A stretch of DNA of 64,000 nucleotides from Escallonia rubra (taxonomy: Eukaryota > Streptophyta > Magnoliopsida > Escalloniales > Escalloniaceae). Made by a program: the position numbers and the translations under genes. Shown here piece by piece: positions 44,701-55,479 of this stretch. Location of the stretch: positions 1 to 64,000 of the forward strand of contig JAVXUO010001822.1 in NCBI GenBank assembly GCA_033065855.1, given 5' to 3'. The number at the start of each line of letters is the position of its first letter. The stretch's first letter is position 1. Below the pieces are notes generated by a model. It was not told the DNA's origin and did not search any database. It was given only the letters and a program-made list of their open reading frames with translations.

Positions 44701-44710
44701 GTTCATCCAT
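35720..44710 (-). CDS. Conserved plant protein, possibly ASAP1/NSE5-like SMC5/6 factor, 13 exons, 505 aa
   Basis: Exons (minus): 44643-44710, 43294-43468, 43145-43207, 42929-43034, 42715-42819, 42556-42632, 42309-42429, 40825-40897, 40398-40589, 38965-39085, 36449-36673, 36324-36372 and 35720-35862. They total 1518 nt with every phase matching. The protein opens MDEPLDFESEDLFRTSP, has KKVIGLDDLLTDYYKEQSK, a charged DSDEEDVDDKEAK stretch, and then a helical, probably armadillo-like body (GLLVNGWLLKL-type helix, YSSKEVVMASACDFCCAILS, STSEAEDLVVVIILLFLERR, EEILRLLIAINVKDKDCD). The C-terminus is the least certain part. I associate this N-terminus with the plant nuclear protein ASAP1, which works with SNI1 and SMC5/6 in DNA repair, but that is from memory and unverified. 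Intron 2 uses a GC donor. Introns 1, 7, 9 and 10 exceed 1 kb, and intron 10 holds a LINE relic. Confidence 0.85.
36091..36260. repeat. ~90-bp tandem duplication in intron 12 of the 505-aa gene
   Basis: GGGGAATTGACTAGTATCC and GGGGAATTGACAGTATCC start the two units, each ending at a CCAGGCTATG-AAGTTGTG stretch. Divergence is about 15 percent by eye. Confidence 0.8.
37560..37958 (+). mobile_element. LINE relic, C-terminal part of the reverse-transcriptase ORF
   Basis: In shifting frames with several stops the plus strand gives YECWATKKHHKHKMSV, RRDRIRNEDIRNQAKVVPIE and near the end RKKRTHVADPN-like residues. This is the string seen at the end of plant LINE ORF2 proteins (ATKKH..KM, RNEDIR, HVADPN). 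It lies antisense in intron 10 of the 505-aa gene and is inactive. Confidence 0.75.
38726..38759. repeat. Poly-C/poly-A low-complexity run
   Basis: C runs interrupted by one A pass into a run of 13 A. The Pro/Lys-rich and Gly/Phe-rich frames through it are artefacts. Confidence 0.85.
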
Positions 44711-44881
44711 TGCCCACCACTCCGCTTCAGTGCTTACTTCCGTCTGTGCACTCAGAAGAAGTACAAACGTTGCTAGTCGAAGTTCAGCGCCAAATTTAGG
44801 GGTGGCCTTTTGAAATAACTACTCCCCCGATTTTACTCGTCATTTTTACGTATGCTTGACTTTGTTTGGGTGTAAGAAAAT

Positions 44882-46022
44882 GGGATAATTGCGTAAAATA
44901 CCCCTGTAGTTTGGGGTTTTTGCAAAAATACCCCTCTTGTTACAAAAATTGCAAAAAGACACTTGAGATTGCAAATGTGTTGCAACTGTTAGAAAAGTCA
45001 TCTAAATTAACGGGGCGTGGTTTTCACGCTCTTGAAAAATGCGTGTAGTAAAAAAATTTATAATAAAAAGACTAAAGTACCCTCCCTCTTTTTATCTCTC
45101 CCAAACAAGTCTCAATTCCACCAAAACCAAACCCTAGCCGCCACCCTCACCACCACCGCCCCAGTCTGCCACCTGCACCACCCACCCACAACCGGCGCCA
45201 CTGCCACCTTGGCCATGTGCGCCTAGCAGCAGCTGGACCCGTCACCGTGCGCCGCCGGTGTAAGCCCCTTTCACAATCCCGCCTCCACCACCCCGTCTGC
45301 CACTTACGCCACCCACAATCGGCGCCACCTTATTTCTCATCCAATCCCACCGCTGCCAACTTCTGCAGACAATCCCATCACCGCCAACAACCCACCCAAT
45401 CTCGCCGCCACCATCACCGCGAATGTCGCAGCTGCCATCACCGCCTAGTCCCGCTACAGCCATCACCCCCAAACCAATCCCACAACAATTCGAACCCTAA
45501 TTGAAACCCCAAACTTAGATCAAACCCTGATCGAACCCTAATCAAACCCCGAAACTTAGATCGAACCTTAATCCCGTGTTAAGGCCACCAACATTCAAAC
45601 CCTAATCGATCCCCGCTTGCGCCTTCGTGCATGTCCAGATCTATGCCAAACAAGGTAGATCCCATCGATCCACGCTTGCACCGTCGCGAGCCCGCCATCG
45701 ATCCATGGCAACTGTCCTTCGTGCATGTCCAGATCTGTTACGGAAAGATCCCATCGATCCTTCGTACATGCCAAGAAGACAGATCTCATCGATCCTTCTC
45801 CGCGAGTCTTGTGAAGAAGGAGAGAATCAGATAAGGAAAAGTGGTAAAAATGTACCCATTTCATTTATATAGAAGGGCAATTTGGACATTTTTGCCATTC
45901 TGTTACGGAAATTTGACGTTGCAACACATTTGCAATCTCGGGTGTCTTTTTGCAATTTTTGTAACAAGAGGGGTATTTTTGCAACAACCCCAAACCACAG
46001 GGGTATTTTACGCAATTATCCC
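44882..46022. mobile_element. Non-autonomous MULE just upstream of the 505-aa gene, 1141 bp
   Basis: Inverted ends of about 130 bp begin GGGATAATTGCGTAAAATAC on both sides with few mismatches. A perfect 9-bp duplication TAAGAAAAT flanks it (44873-44881 and 46023-46031). The interior (45100-45840) is GC-rich, with Pro/Thr/His-rich open frames and a repeated ATCCCATCGATCC-type motif, as in Pack-MULEs that carry host sequence. No transposase is present. Confidence 0.9.
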
Positions 46023-46192
46023 TAAGAAAATTTATATTGACTATTTGAAAAAAGTTAAAGAGAAATTTATAGTTATACAAGTACTACTTATAAAAGTCTT
46101 AATGAGTATAAAAACTATTCTTATAAAATTTTCTAATAACAACATAATCGAATGGGGTGATGTTATGGCCCGTGGAAGATCTGACAGGCTTT

Positions 46193-46492
46193 GGCCCGTA
46201 TATTTACAATATTCGTTTTCTGTTTTTATTTTCATGATTTTCGTATTCAGTTTGAAAATACGTTCCTATACTTTTATCATTTTCACCAAAAATAATTTAG
46301 TTATTTTTTCTTACATTGAATTAAGTTTGTGTTAAAAAAACTGAAAACACATCGGAAGTGTTTTCAGTTTATTGTCACTGTTTGAGTAATTTTACTCAAA
46401 ATCAAAACATAAAATGATAAAAGTAAACAAAAAAAACTTTTTTTTATCATCATTGCAAAAAACAAAAAACAAATATGATAAATGTACATTAA
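46193..46492. mobile_element. Diverged hAT-type MITE related to 8714-9021
   Basis: Shares GGCCCGTA, ATATTCGTTTTCTGTTTTTA, TATTCAGTTTGAAAA and AAATATGATAAATGTAC with the 8.7-kb copy, in the same orientation. The ends are degraded and no clear target duplication remains. Confidence 0.65.
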
Positions 46493-47474
46493 TTACCAAA
46501 TGCATGATTCCTCTTTCCGGAATTTTTGAAAATCCTTCAAACTTTTTACCAACCCTCTAACTTGTGTACATACTACCTACAAAAGCAAAAGTTTGTTGTA
46601 AAACATTAACATAATAGATACCTACGCTGATATACATTAACAATTTTTTGCCAAAAGGACATAATTGGCTTCGCCTCTTCAGAATTCAAAACTGATGCCT
46701 CATCTCCAAAAGGACTTTGCCTTTTCTCGCTCGCACATTACAAGGTATTCAATGAATTCTCTCTATTGGACGCAGTTCTCCTCCAAAAACTGATTACGGA
46801 ATTCATTATCACGTCTCCTCTGTAAAATACTATGAGAATAGATTTAGAAAAAATTATTGGGTCTAGTTCCAAATCTGTACACTTAAATATCACTCCAATA
46901 CAGATTAAGGACTCAACAATTCAAAAGACTCAATAAGTACTTAAAGTACCATTTTTGAACCAAATCAATCCGAAGGCTAATGGATAGTGGAAGCCATTAA
47001 AAAGTCCAAGCATATGACCGTCTTTAAAAAAAAATATTACACATGGCTCATGTCTTCCTAATCCAGAAATCCACATACGCGCGTTCGCGCACACACGCGC
47101 ATTAGAAAAAAACACACTCATGCTTTTAAAGAATCCAAGAAATCTCTCAAACACCAGCTCATCCTTCCAATCAATTCACTCACTAACTTACCGTCTCTCA
47201 ACAGAACAAAACACAAGTCACCTCCACACCCCTCCCATTCACGAATCACCCCGTTTCTTCTCCCCATACACCTCCTGTCCGAATTCATGGCAATCACCCA
47301 ATAACATTGTACGCACGCCTAGGAACAAATCTTATAAGAAGGATTTTAGGGAGTCGCCATCTTAATTTTACTAAACGAAATAGGAAAAATAAGAAAAAAC
47401 ATCAAGAATTATTCTAAAGTGTCCAGAAGGACAACTAGTCTATGAAAAACTGAGAGATGGATTCGGGGACTAAG

Positions 47475-47822
47475 AGTCTGTTTGAAATCACTTACAGTTT
47501 TGGTTTTCAGTTTCCAAAAAAATATAAATCAAAACCAGTTTAGTTTTTATTTTTTACAAAAACAAATGGGTATTTGATTACACAAATTTTATTTTGAGTT
47601 TTTTCTTTTGGGTGTTTGATTACACAGTTTTTATTTTGAGTTTTTTCTTTGGCGGTGGTTTCAAAACAAAAATCAAAATTGGAAACCCAAAACTCCAAAA
47701 TGGGAGTTTTAAAAAACAATTCTGTTTTAAAAATTAGTTTTCAAAACTGAAGGAAAAAAGAAAACGAAAGTTGTGTGTCAAACGCATTTTTAAAAATTGA
47801 AAACTTAAGTGATTTCAAACGC
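47475..47822. mobile_element. hAT-like MITE inside the solo LTR
   Basis: The ends GTCTGTTTGAAATCACTT and (inverted) AGCGTTTGAAATCACTT match the 29359-29867 copy. CTAAG lies on both sides, so part of the target duplication remains. Confidence 0.65.
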
Positions 47823-48694
47823 TATCTAAGTTATGTAGTGGGAAGGTGTTAAGTTTTTGGCCTTAAAAACATGTAACATGCAAAATACAATAAGACTAAC
47901 CTAAGTTTATTTTTATATTTTTGGCTTGAACTCGACATTAGGGATCGAATGGCCTATGTATCCGGTCGGACTAACCGGAATCAAAACAGTGGTAGTTTGA
48001 CTCTAATCCTATGGGAAGTAATCAACATTTCGTTCCTAGACCTAGACCAAGAATTGTAAAAGACTTTTTTGATTTATAAAGGAAATATGATTACGGGAAT
48101 GGAAGATAATTCTATATAATCTTCTAAATTAGAAAGCTATTAAAAATTACCTCGAGAAGTCGCTTGTCTGGAAGACTCAGAGACACTCTCCGAATGATCC
48201 ACGATACAAAGACTAAAAAGACTTTTAGAGTGAGTATGGATGGCTAAATTTCTCGAGAGAGCTAGTGTATGACTTCGCAGAGAAATCGTACCCTAGCTCT
48301 AAAGAGAATAAACTCTTTTTAAGACTAACTCCCCTCAAAATAAAGGCGAAGGGTCCTATTTATAGAACTCTGGGGCGCAGAATCTGATAAGATTGGCTAT
48401 GCCAAATCTGCAAGCTGGAGATAAGTCAGAATATTAGATAATAATTACAGATTAACAAAAGTCAATTAATCGGCCGTTAGACGAAACTGGCCAGTTCATC
48501 CCATAATTTAAAAATAATTTTCCTTAACTTTGAGTAATTATCTAAGATATTTGCATATGGGATGTACCAGATTCGGGATTTATCACCTTTAACCATATAA
48601 ATTAAGGATTTAATCTTTGCATCAGGAATAATTCATAAAATATTTTCCTAAATTATCTAGACAAGACAAACTAAAATAATAAAATAAGTACCTA

Positions 48695-48835
48695 GACACT
48701 GGACTTGACTTGACACAATTGGACTGGACCACTGAACTGCTAGACTGATGGACTGGACTGGATTACTTCTGGACTAGACAAGAACACTGGACTGGACTGC
48801 TAGACTTATGACCTTGTTCACTAAACTGGACTCCA
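48695..48835. repeat. GGACT-rich low-complexity stretch
   Basis: Repeated ACTGGACTGGACT-type words within the solo LTR. Confidence 0.7.
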
Positions 48836-49619
48836 CCAAATTAATGAAGTAAGTCATATTACCAGGCCTAAACTCAATAATACACTCTAATTAAATAATA
48901 AAGCCTAATATTAGTTAATTAAAACTAACTACAAAACTGGGGTGTCTACAAACATTTTCCAAGAACATTTTTGGGTTTCTTTCGAATATAACTCTTGCAA
49001 AGGGGTTGTTGAAATATTCGGTTTTGAAGGGTCCAAGCAAAGTCCTTGTTGATTCCAGAGTTGGATGGTTTAGAGACCAATTGCCAGAGAAATATCCACT
49101 ACAAACCACGGTTTTAACTTCAGATAGAAACATACATGCACACATCAGAAAGAAACATATACATACGCATAAAAAAGAAACATACACAACTCCATCTCCA
49201 AGGCTGCCTCTGCTTCAAGTACGATCACATCATCCCCTACTCCAAAGGCCCCCCCCTTTACCACTTATTTTTTCTTCACATTTCTGGGTTTGTGTCGTTG
49301 TGACTCTAAATTATCCTTTTGGTGTCAAATCTTCAAATGGGTTAGTAGGTATGACTTTGAGTTGAGTTGTTCAATTTCCTTGAAAAATCAGGTTTGATTA
49401 AGTTGATAAATGCTGGAGTTTTTTTTTTTTTGTAAACCTAGGCTTGGTTTCGCTTCTCATTTTTGGGTTTGAACATTTTTTTTCTTTTAACTTTTCATTG
49501 CTGAATTTGTGTTATTTTGATTGTACAATTATCCCTATTGGAGTAAAATCTTGAAATGGGTCAGTGAAGTGATTGGTTTGGTGGGCTGGTTAATTTTTTA
49601 AAAACTTAGAGTAAAATCC

Positions 49620-49800
49620 TTGTGATGTGTGAGTGCGTGCGCGCGCGCACGTGTGTGTCTTTTTGTGATGGGGTGTGTGTGTTTCTTATGTGTGCGAGTA
49701 TGTGTATGTGCCGGTGCATATGCGTGCGCGTTTCTTTCTGGGGTGTGTGTGGGGGTGTGAGTGTTTCTTTTTTGTGATTGTGTATGTGTGTTACTTTCTG
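49620..49800. repeat. GT/GC-rich low-complexity subterminal block
   Basis: Runs such as GTGCGTGCGCGCGCGC and GTGTGTGTG, mixed with TTTCTTTCTGG words. The mirror block lies at 47080-47115. The His/Thr-rich minus-strand frames over it are artefacts. Confidence 0.8.
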
Positions 49801-50582
49801 GATCAATCAATTAGAACAGCATGGGCCACATGCAATATTTTTTCATAAAGACGGTCACACTCCTGCACTTTTTAACAGCTTCCACCGTTCATTAGCTTTC
49901 AAACTGCTTTGGTTCAAAAATGGTACTTAAGTACTCATTTGGTAGTTTTGAAATGCTGCGTCCTTAAGTTGTACTGCGACGATAATTTAGACTACAGATT
50001 TAGGAGGATCCTTGGAAAAAACTTGATAATTCTAGATAAGGGTCATAGCAATTGAATATTTTAATAGAGAAAATATAATCATACAATCAAACTTTTTAAA
50101 TATCTTAGTGTTACCTTTTTAATATATAGTACATGGAATAGGAGAAAATCCTTATATAATCGGAGTTCACGATATAGAATAAAAACAAATAAGGGTTTCA
50201 TGATGCTTATTAGGGTATTTATCAAGCATTTGTTTCAAATTAAGTTGGGTGGTTGCTGTCACTTTAGTTCAGAGCATCAATCTTCTGAAAAAGCAACACA
50301 GTTTTATGACGACAATACATAACTCGAAACTTTGTATCTTCCTTGATGATCATGAGTTCGTCAAGAATTATGGAATCCACTAAATTAAAAAAGGAGTTAA
50401 TGCTAAATTTGTGCCCTTATCCGATACAGCTTAAGTACACAAAATTTGAAAAGTGTCAAATCGGTACCTAAAACTTTATTTTTGAACCAATTAAGTTCAA
50501 AGGCTAACGGAAGCTGGAAGTCGCTAAAAAGTCCAAGGCTATAATTGTATTTATAAAAAATAAAATCATAAAGTAAATCCAA

Positions 50583-50846
50583 GTGGCCTATCTTTTCTTA
50601 CTTGATTGGTCCACGTTATCCCCCTTGCCATACCAAGGGAGAGTGATTGCTGAGCGCGACTTGTTCAAAGAAAATCAACTCCATCAGGCTCTTAAGGAAA
50701 TCAAGAAGCAGAGTAAAGAAGCAAGACCCATCTACTCCTTCACCTGGTTGATGAAGAAAAATGAGGGCAATCCCAAGAAACAACTTGATGGATACATGTA
50801 TAAGGCTAGAATGGGTGCCGACAAGGGTAGATGGGAGTGTCAATAA
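50583..50846 (+). other. Open frame of about 88 codons, possible captured exon
   Basis: The frame contains RDLFKENQLHQALKEIKKQS and YMYKARMGADKGRWECQ before a stop. Composition is protein-like, and the segment lies between the DNA transposon's left end and the gypsy 5' LTR. No family is recognised. It may be host sequence carried by the transposon. Confidence 0.25.
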
Positions 50847-50893
50847 AAGGTTCTTGATGAAAGGGGTGAATGCTTTCTTGGCGATAAGGTGAA

Positions 50894-53706
50894 TGTCATG
50901 GATTTTGCCCCATAAAATCCCTATTAGAATTCGTATTAAGAAGAAGAATGTTGTGCACGTGCCTGAGGAAGAAACAACTGGAAATGAGTTTAATTACACT
51001 GCAATTGTCAACAAAGAAGCAAACGGGGAGATTCAAATTCACACGGGAGTCAATGGAGTTGAACAGGGCGCGTGAGCTTCAGTTAATCCAAAACCATTTA
51101 GATGAGTGAGTTAAACGCTGGCGGAGATTACCATAAATATTTGGTTAAGTGCAAGGGCGGACCTACCTTTGTAGGGAAAGGGAGGGGGGGGAGGGCTAAT
51201 GTACCCCCTAAACTTCCAGGATTTTTTTTTTACATTTCACCTTTATGCGACAGATGTGCGACGACTCTCTCTTTGTGACAGACGTGCGAATCTCTCTCTC
51301 TCTCTATGTGACTTGTCTCTCAGTCTCTCACCCACTCCCAAACCGAAGAAGACAGACATCACCCCCGATGGTGACACGCTCACACGCCGACATGGTAGCC
51401 GGCAGGGGCTTCTGCCTCCTCCAGTCGACTCTCTCTATTGAGCAAAGCTCAGATCTGGAAACGAGTGGCTGGAGTGGAGCCGTGGAAGAAGACGGTGAGT
51501 GGACCAGCGATGAGGTCTTTTTTTGTTCAAATATGGAAGTATCAGTGACCGATGAGTGGCGACGGCGAGGCGAAGACTCCAACGGCCAAGAACCCACTGT
51601 CAGCGACGACGCGTTGATGACTCGTGACCCGTGACCGGTCAATTAGTCAACTGCCTTCATCATTTTTAGATTTAGGTACACATTTCAGATTGTTAATTGA
51701 TCATTTTCTTTCCCAATTGAGCATTTTAGATTGTTGATTGAGCATTTCAAATTGTTAATTGAACATTCATATTGTTCATCAATGTTGCTTTCCTAATTTG
51801 ATTACTCGTTGTTGCTTTCCCAATTGTTGTCCTAATAACGTCTGTGGTTTTGTTTTCTGCTTATTGATGTTGTTGTTAGAAAGTCTCTGAATGCCTACAA
51901 AGTTATCCAATCTTTTGGGCTTAGTAGGAAATGGAAGTAGAAAACGAAGTAGTTAACATAAGACAAGTTGATGAAAAACCCAAACAGAAACAAAAACAAA
52001 AAACTAAAGAGATGTCCAAACGGGGAATTGCAATTGTATTTTCACGGTTGTGCATGTGAAGCCTCGTTCATTGATGAACAAGCCGCCATAATACATTTCA
52101 AACACACTAAAATTGCCCAAATAGCAAAGAAAAGAAAACAAATTTGGTAAATTATCCGCTGCTAAATTGAGTACAATGGTTAAACTTTATCAGATCTTTG
52201 ATTTCTAGGCTTATTGTGCTGCTACAATGGTTACACAGTATTGCGGTTGTTTAGATGACAGCAGTTTTGTAGGGGTTGTCCACCGATTTAATGTAGATAT
52301 CCATTAACAAATAGAGAAGTATTCAGGTCACAAGTTTGTTTTGAATTCTATTGAGGTTGTCATGGCTCTCTTAAACATTGCATTGCTCTGCTTTCTCGTT
52401 GGTTATCCGAAATTTGGGAAAAAAAATATAAGAATCAATCACTTGGTACAAGTTTGTGTTCAATGTTACAAATGATATGGGTTATTATCAATGAGCATTT
52501 TCCTTTTCTATGATCCATTTGTTGTCCATCACCACTTCAAATGAAAAATGGAAATTGAAACTAATATAAGGAAACGGTGAGAAGGGGATCAGAAGGAAAG
52601 ACATTCATATGAAATAGAACAACCAGTAGTCCAAGCTTTCTCCATTGAGTACTTTAGCCATGCTGCATCCTTTCTTGAACTTCTTCAGATTTCAAACAAA
52701 ATGATTTTCTATAATAGAAATCAGTTATGACTTTTAACAGCTTTCGTAAAATGAAAATCTTTCACTTCAATAGCCAATTTACCTTCCTTCTTGAAATTAT
52801 TTAAAATCCAATAAATCCCGTCAAACACATGCAATCAATTGTATTGTTATCAACTAAATAAAGGTTATACTAATTCAAGATACTTTTTTTTTTCTCAATT
52901 TGAGTATTGGGACGTGTGTGAGCATTCTAGGCTATATGTCTTTATTTTTATTAGGATTTTTATTAGAAATTCACGTAGAACTAGTTGCTTGAAATCCAGA
53001 ATGAATAGCAAAACTCGGAATTGCTGTTTGCTACTTGACAATGTAATACTATTAGGATTTTTGTTAAAAGTTCTTCTCATTCGACTATATGTTTCCTTGC
53101 TTAATGCAAATGTTGGCACAAAAGTATTATAATTTGAATGAGTAAATTAATACGGACTTCTTAGAATCAGGGTTTATGAAATTTAGAAAATGAATATATA
53201 GAAAATATAAGTATAGAAAGTATACGTTAGTGTTCAAACTTGCTACTAGAATCAGGGATTTTGTGTACTATTTTACTTATAAAAAAATTTAGTGACTTGG
53301 ATATATTTTTAGCACCGCTGGAGTGAAATCTTGCTTCCGCCACTGGTTAAGTGACTTAATTACTTGTGAAGCATTAACAAAGAGAGAAAGACATATTGTG
53401 GACTTCAAGGAGGATTTGTGCCTGAACAAATTCTGCTTTATTGTTTTTTTTCATTGTATTTTTGTATATTTGTTATGCATTTTCTGTTTCGTAAATTTCG
53501 GAGGTTGGTTGCAACCCCTTATGAGGCAAGGTTGAAGAGAAAAGAACCATTTGGTTATGAAATAATTCCCCATTTCTCTCCTTCACTCTCATGTTCTTCT
53601 TCTTCTTACCTACCTTACTGGCCAAGTAAATTGGATTTCTATCTCTGCAAATTTCTCACTAAAGTTCCTTTGAAATTCTCAAGAGACCAATAGCTCATAC
53701 TTAGCA
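50894..53706 (+). repeat. 5' LTR of the Ty3/gypsy element, split by a hAT element
   Basis: It begins TGTCATGGATTTTG and ends CTCATACTTAGCA. Bases 51152-53345 plus one 8-bp duplication are foreign. Without them it aligns to the 3' LTR, except for about 190 bp that the 3' LTR has lost. Confidence 0.88.
51152..53345. mobile_element. Non-autonomous hAT-like element inside the 5' LTR, 2194 bp
   Basis: Ends CAAGGGCGGACC and (inverted) CAGTGGCGGAAG; a perfect 8-bp duplication GTTAAGTG at 51144-51151 and 53346-53353. The 3' LTR shows the empty site. No transposase was recognised; the open frames at 51199-51634 are GC-rich overlaps without a domain. Confidence 0.85.
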
Positions 53707-53708
53707 AT

Positions 53709-53720
53709 TGGTATCCCGAG
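53709..53720 (+). other. Primer-binding site of the Ty3/gypsy element
   Basis: TGGTATCCCGAG follows the 5' LTR by two bases. Its first seven bases match the usual complement of initiator-Met tRNA used by many plant LTR elements. Confidence 0.6.
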
Positions 53721-53773
53721 TAGGTTCGGTTCCACTCAATTCCAACCCAAAATTATTCTAAACTGGTTAAACA

Positions 53774-54571
53774 ATGAGGTACAACACTAGACAGGGCAAA
53801 CAACACCAACTCGACGAGCATGTGAGTCTTATGGAGTCATAGTTTACCGACCATTTTTGACGTCATTGACGACAAACTATTGAGCATGAAAGAATCCATC
53901 TCAGAAATACCAGACCTACGAGCTTCAGTAGAGCATTTGAAAGGGGACTTACCTGCAGTTAGGCAATCATTAGCTGAGATGAAAGTACTGATGCAACAAT
54001 TGATCACTAGTAGAGAAGGTGAAAGTTCAAATTTCAGACACTTCAGACAAAACAGGGGACCTGAGTCCAGCCACAAAGAGTATACACAAACAACTACCGA
54101 TAATCCATTTCCAAAACTTCCTAAATTGAATTTTCCTAGATTTAATAGGGAAGACTCTTATGGTTGGATTAGGAAAGCAAAAATGTTCTTCGAATTTAAT
54201 CCAATTGATGAACCATATAAATTTAATTTCGCATCAATTCATTTTGATAGACAAGCTGAGTTCTAATTTGGAACGTATATAGAGCAAAAGGAAGAGTGTT
54301 GTGGAATGATTTTGTTAAGGACCTCAATTCTAGGTTTGCTAGTCTATTCAGAGAAAGTATTATAGGGGAATTTCATAAGTTGAGACAAACCTCCATAGTG
54401 GAAAATTGTTACAATGAATTTGAGGCTTTGAGTTCTATGCTAGCCATTAAAGGGTGTAATTTTGAAGAAGGGTACTACATCCAAAGCTTTATGGGAGGCT
54501 TGAGGGATGAAATTAGACTGGAAATAGAGAAATTTGATTTATATGATCTGTCAAGAGCCATTTATCTGTAA
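53774..54571 (+). pseudogene. Gag of the Ty3/gypsy element, broken
   Basis: An ATG at 53774 is followed by an early TAG. Later frames contain PKLPKLNFPRFNREDSYGWI (~54109-54168) and, in another frame, FHKLRQTSIVENCYNEFEAL (~54372-54431), both standard landmarks of the retrotransposon gag domain. At least two frame breaks separate them. The zinc knuckle was not recognised. Confidence 0.85.
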
Positions 54572-55059
54572 TGAAACAAGAAGCCAGTGTGCTTAATTCC
54601 TGGCACAGTCCAAGAACCATAAGTAAGCCCAATCCATCCCCAACAAACTTTAGTGCAATAAAGAACCAAGCCAATCCACCTAATTAGAGGAACAAACCAT
54701 TACTAATAACACTAGTTACACATCCAAGTCCCAAATTGCCTAATGTCCCACGAAAAGCCTTTCTCCCAACACCAACAAATCCACTTGTACAGAGACTCAC
54801 AAGGGAATTCGTTAATGATAGAAGAAGAAATGGATTGTGCTATTGGTATGATGAGGTTTTCACACCTGCACACAATGGCAAACACCAAAAAGTCTATGTG
54901 CTAGTGGTTGATGAAGAAATTGAGGAAGACACACCCCCTGTGTATGTTGAGGAAGAACTAATGCTTGAAAATAAGAAGGCTAGTGATGATAATGAAAAGG
55001 TAGAGATCACAGTGAATGCCATCACTGGGAACTCTACACACAACACTTTCAAGTTATAG

Positions 55060-55426
55060 GGCCAACATGATAAGAAGTTTTTTCTATCCTAATTGACATG
55101 TGATACACCCACAATTTTATTGACTCTGCTACTGTTTCAAGAATGGGGTGTGTGCTCTCACTCCAACTGAAACCATGAAAATCATGGTAGCTGATGAAAA
55201 TAAGGTTGAAAGTGACTCCATGTGCCAAAACTTTACCTGGACTTTACAAGGAATTGTGTTTAGCTCAAACATGATGGTTTTGCCTTTGGGTGGTTATGAG
55301 CATGTGCTTGGGCTCTCGTGGCTGAAGAAGTTGGGGCAAGTTCAATTTGACTTCAAAGAGATGACAATGACACTCAACATTGGAGGGAAGCCAATCACAT
55401 TCCATGGTGGCAATGGTAAGACATAA
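55060..55426 (+). pseudogene. Retropepsin-like protease of the Ty3/gypsy element, active site lost
   Basis: The active-site region reads ILIDM, stop, YTHNFID where the family has an Asp-Ser/Thr-Gly type triad, so the catalytic motif is destroyed by a stop. The downstream GGYEHVLGLSWLKKLG and LNIGGKPITFHG segments are clear. Confidence 0.85.
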
Positions 55427-55479
55427 ATAAAACTACTATCAGCACAAGGTGTTTAAATACTTAACATACCACCCTGATT

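Larger units (their letters stand above)
47308..48950 (-). mobile_element. Solo LTR (Ty3/gypsy, Tat-like), minus orientation
   Basis: Read on the minus strand it starts TGTAGACACCCCAGTTTTG at 48950 and ends GGCGTGCGTACA at 47308. A perfect 5-bp duplication AACAT flanks it (47303-47307 and 48951-48955). A plus-strand GGGAGTCGCCATCTTAATTT stretch and a GTGGGAAGGTGTTAAG stretch are typical of Tat-type LTRs. No internal retroviral-type genes are attached, so LTR-LTR recombination has removed them. A MITE (47475-47822) is inserted. Confidence 0.82.
46871..50001. mobile_element. Inverted-repeat DNA transposon, 3.1 kb, with nested solo LTR
   Basis: The left segment 46871-47110 (AAATCTGTAC start, then AAGTACCATTTTTGAACCAA and GACCGTCTTT) recurs inverted at 49820-50001. 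Subterminal ACACAC/GCGCGC and AGAAAGAAACA repeats line both inner sides. No target duplication could be fixed. Another member encloses 50398-59574. A Mutator-like origin is likely but unproven. Confidence 0.65.

Noticed and set aside
49598-49810. His/Thr-rich minus-strand frames
   Set aside because: Direct translation of GT/GC microsatellite sequence in a transposon subterminal region.
51199-51642. Overlapping 80-129 codon frames in the hAT-like element
   Set aside because: They overlap on both strands, are GC-rich, have no domain, and lie in an element without transposase.
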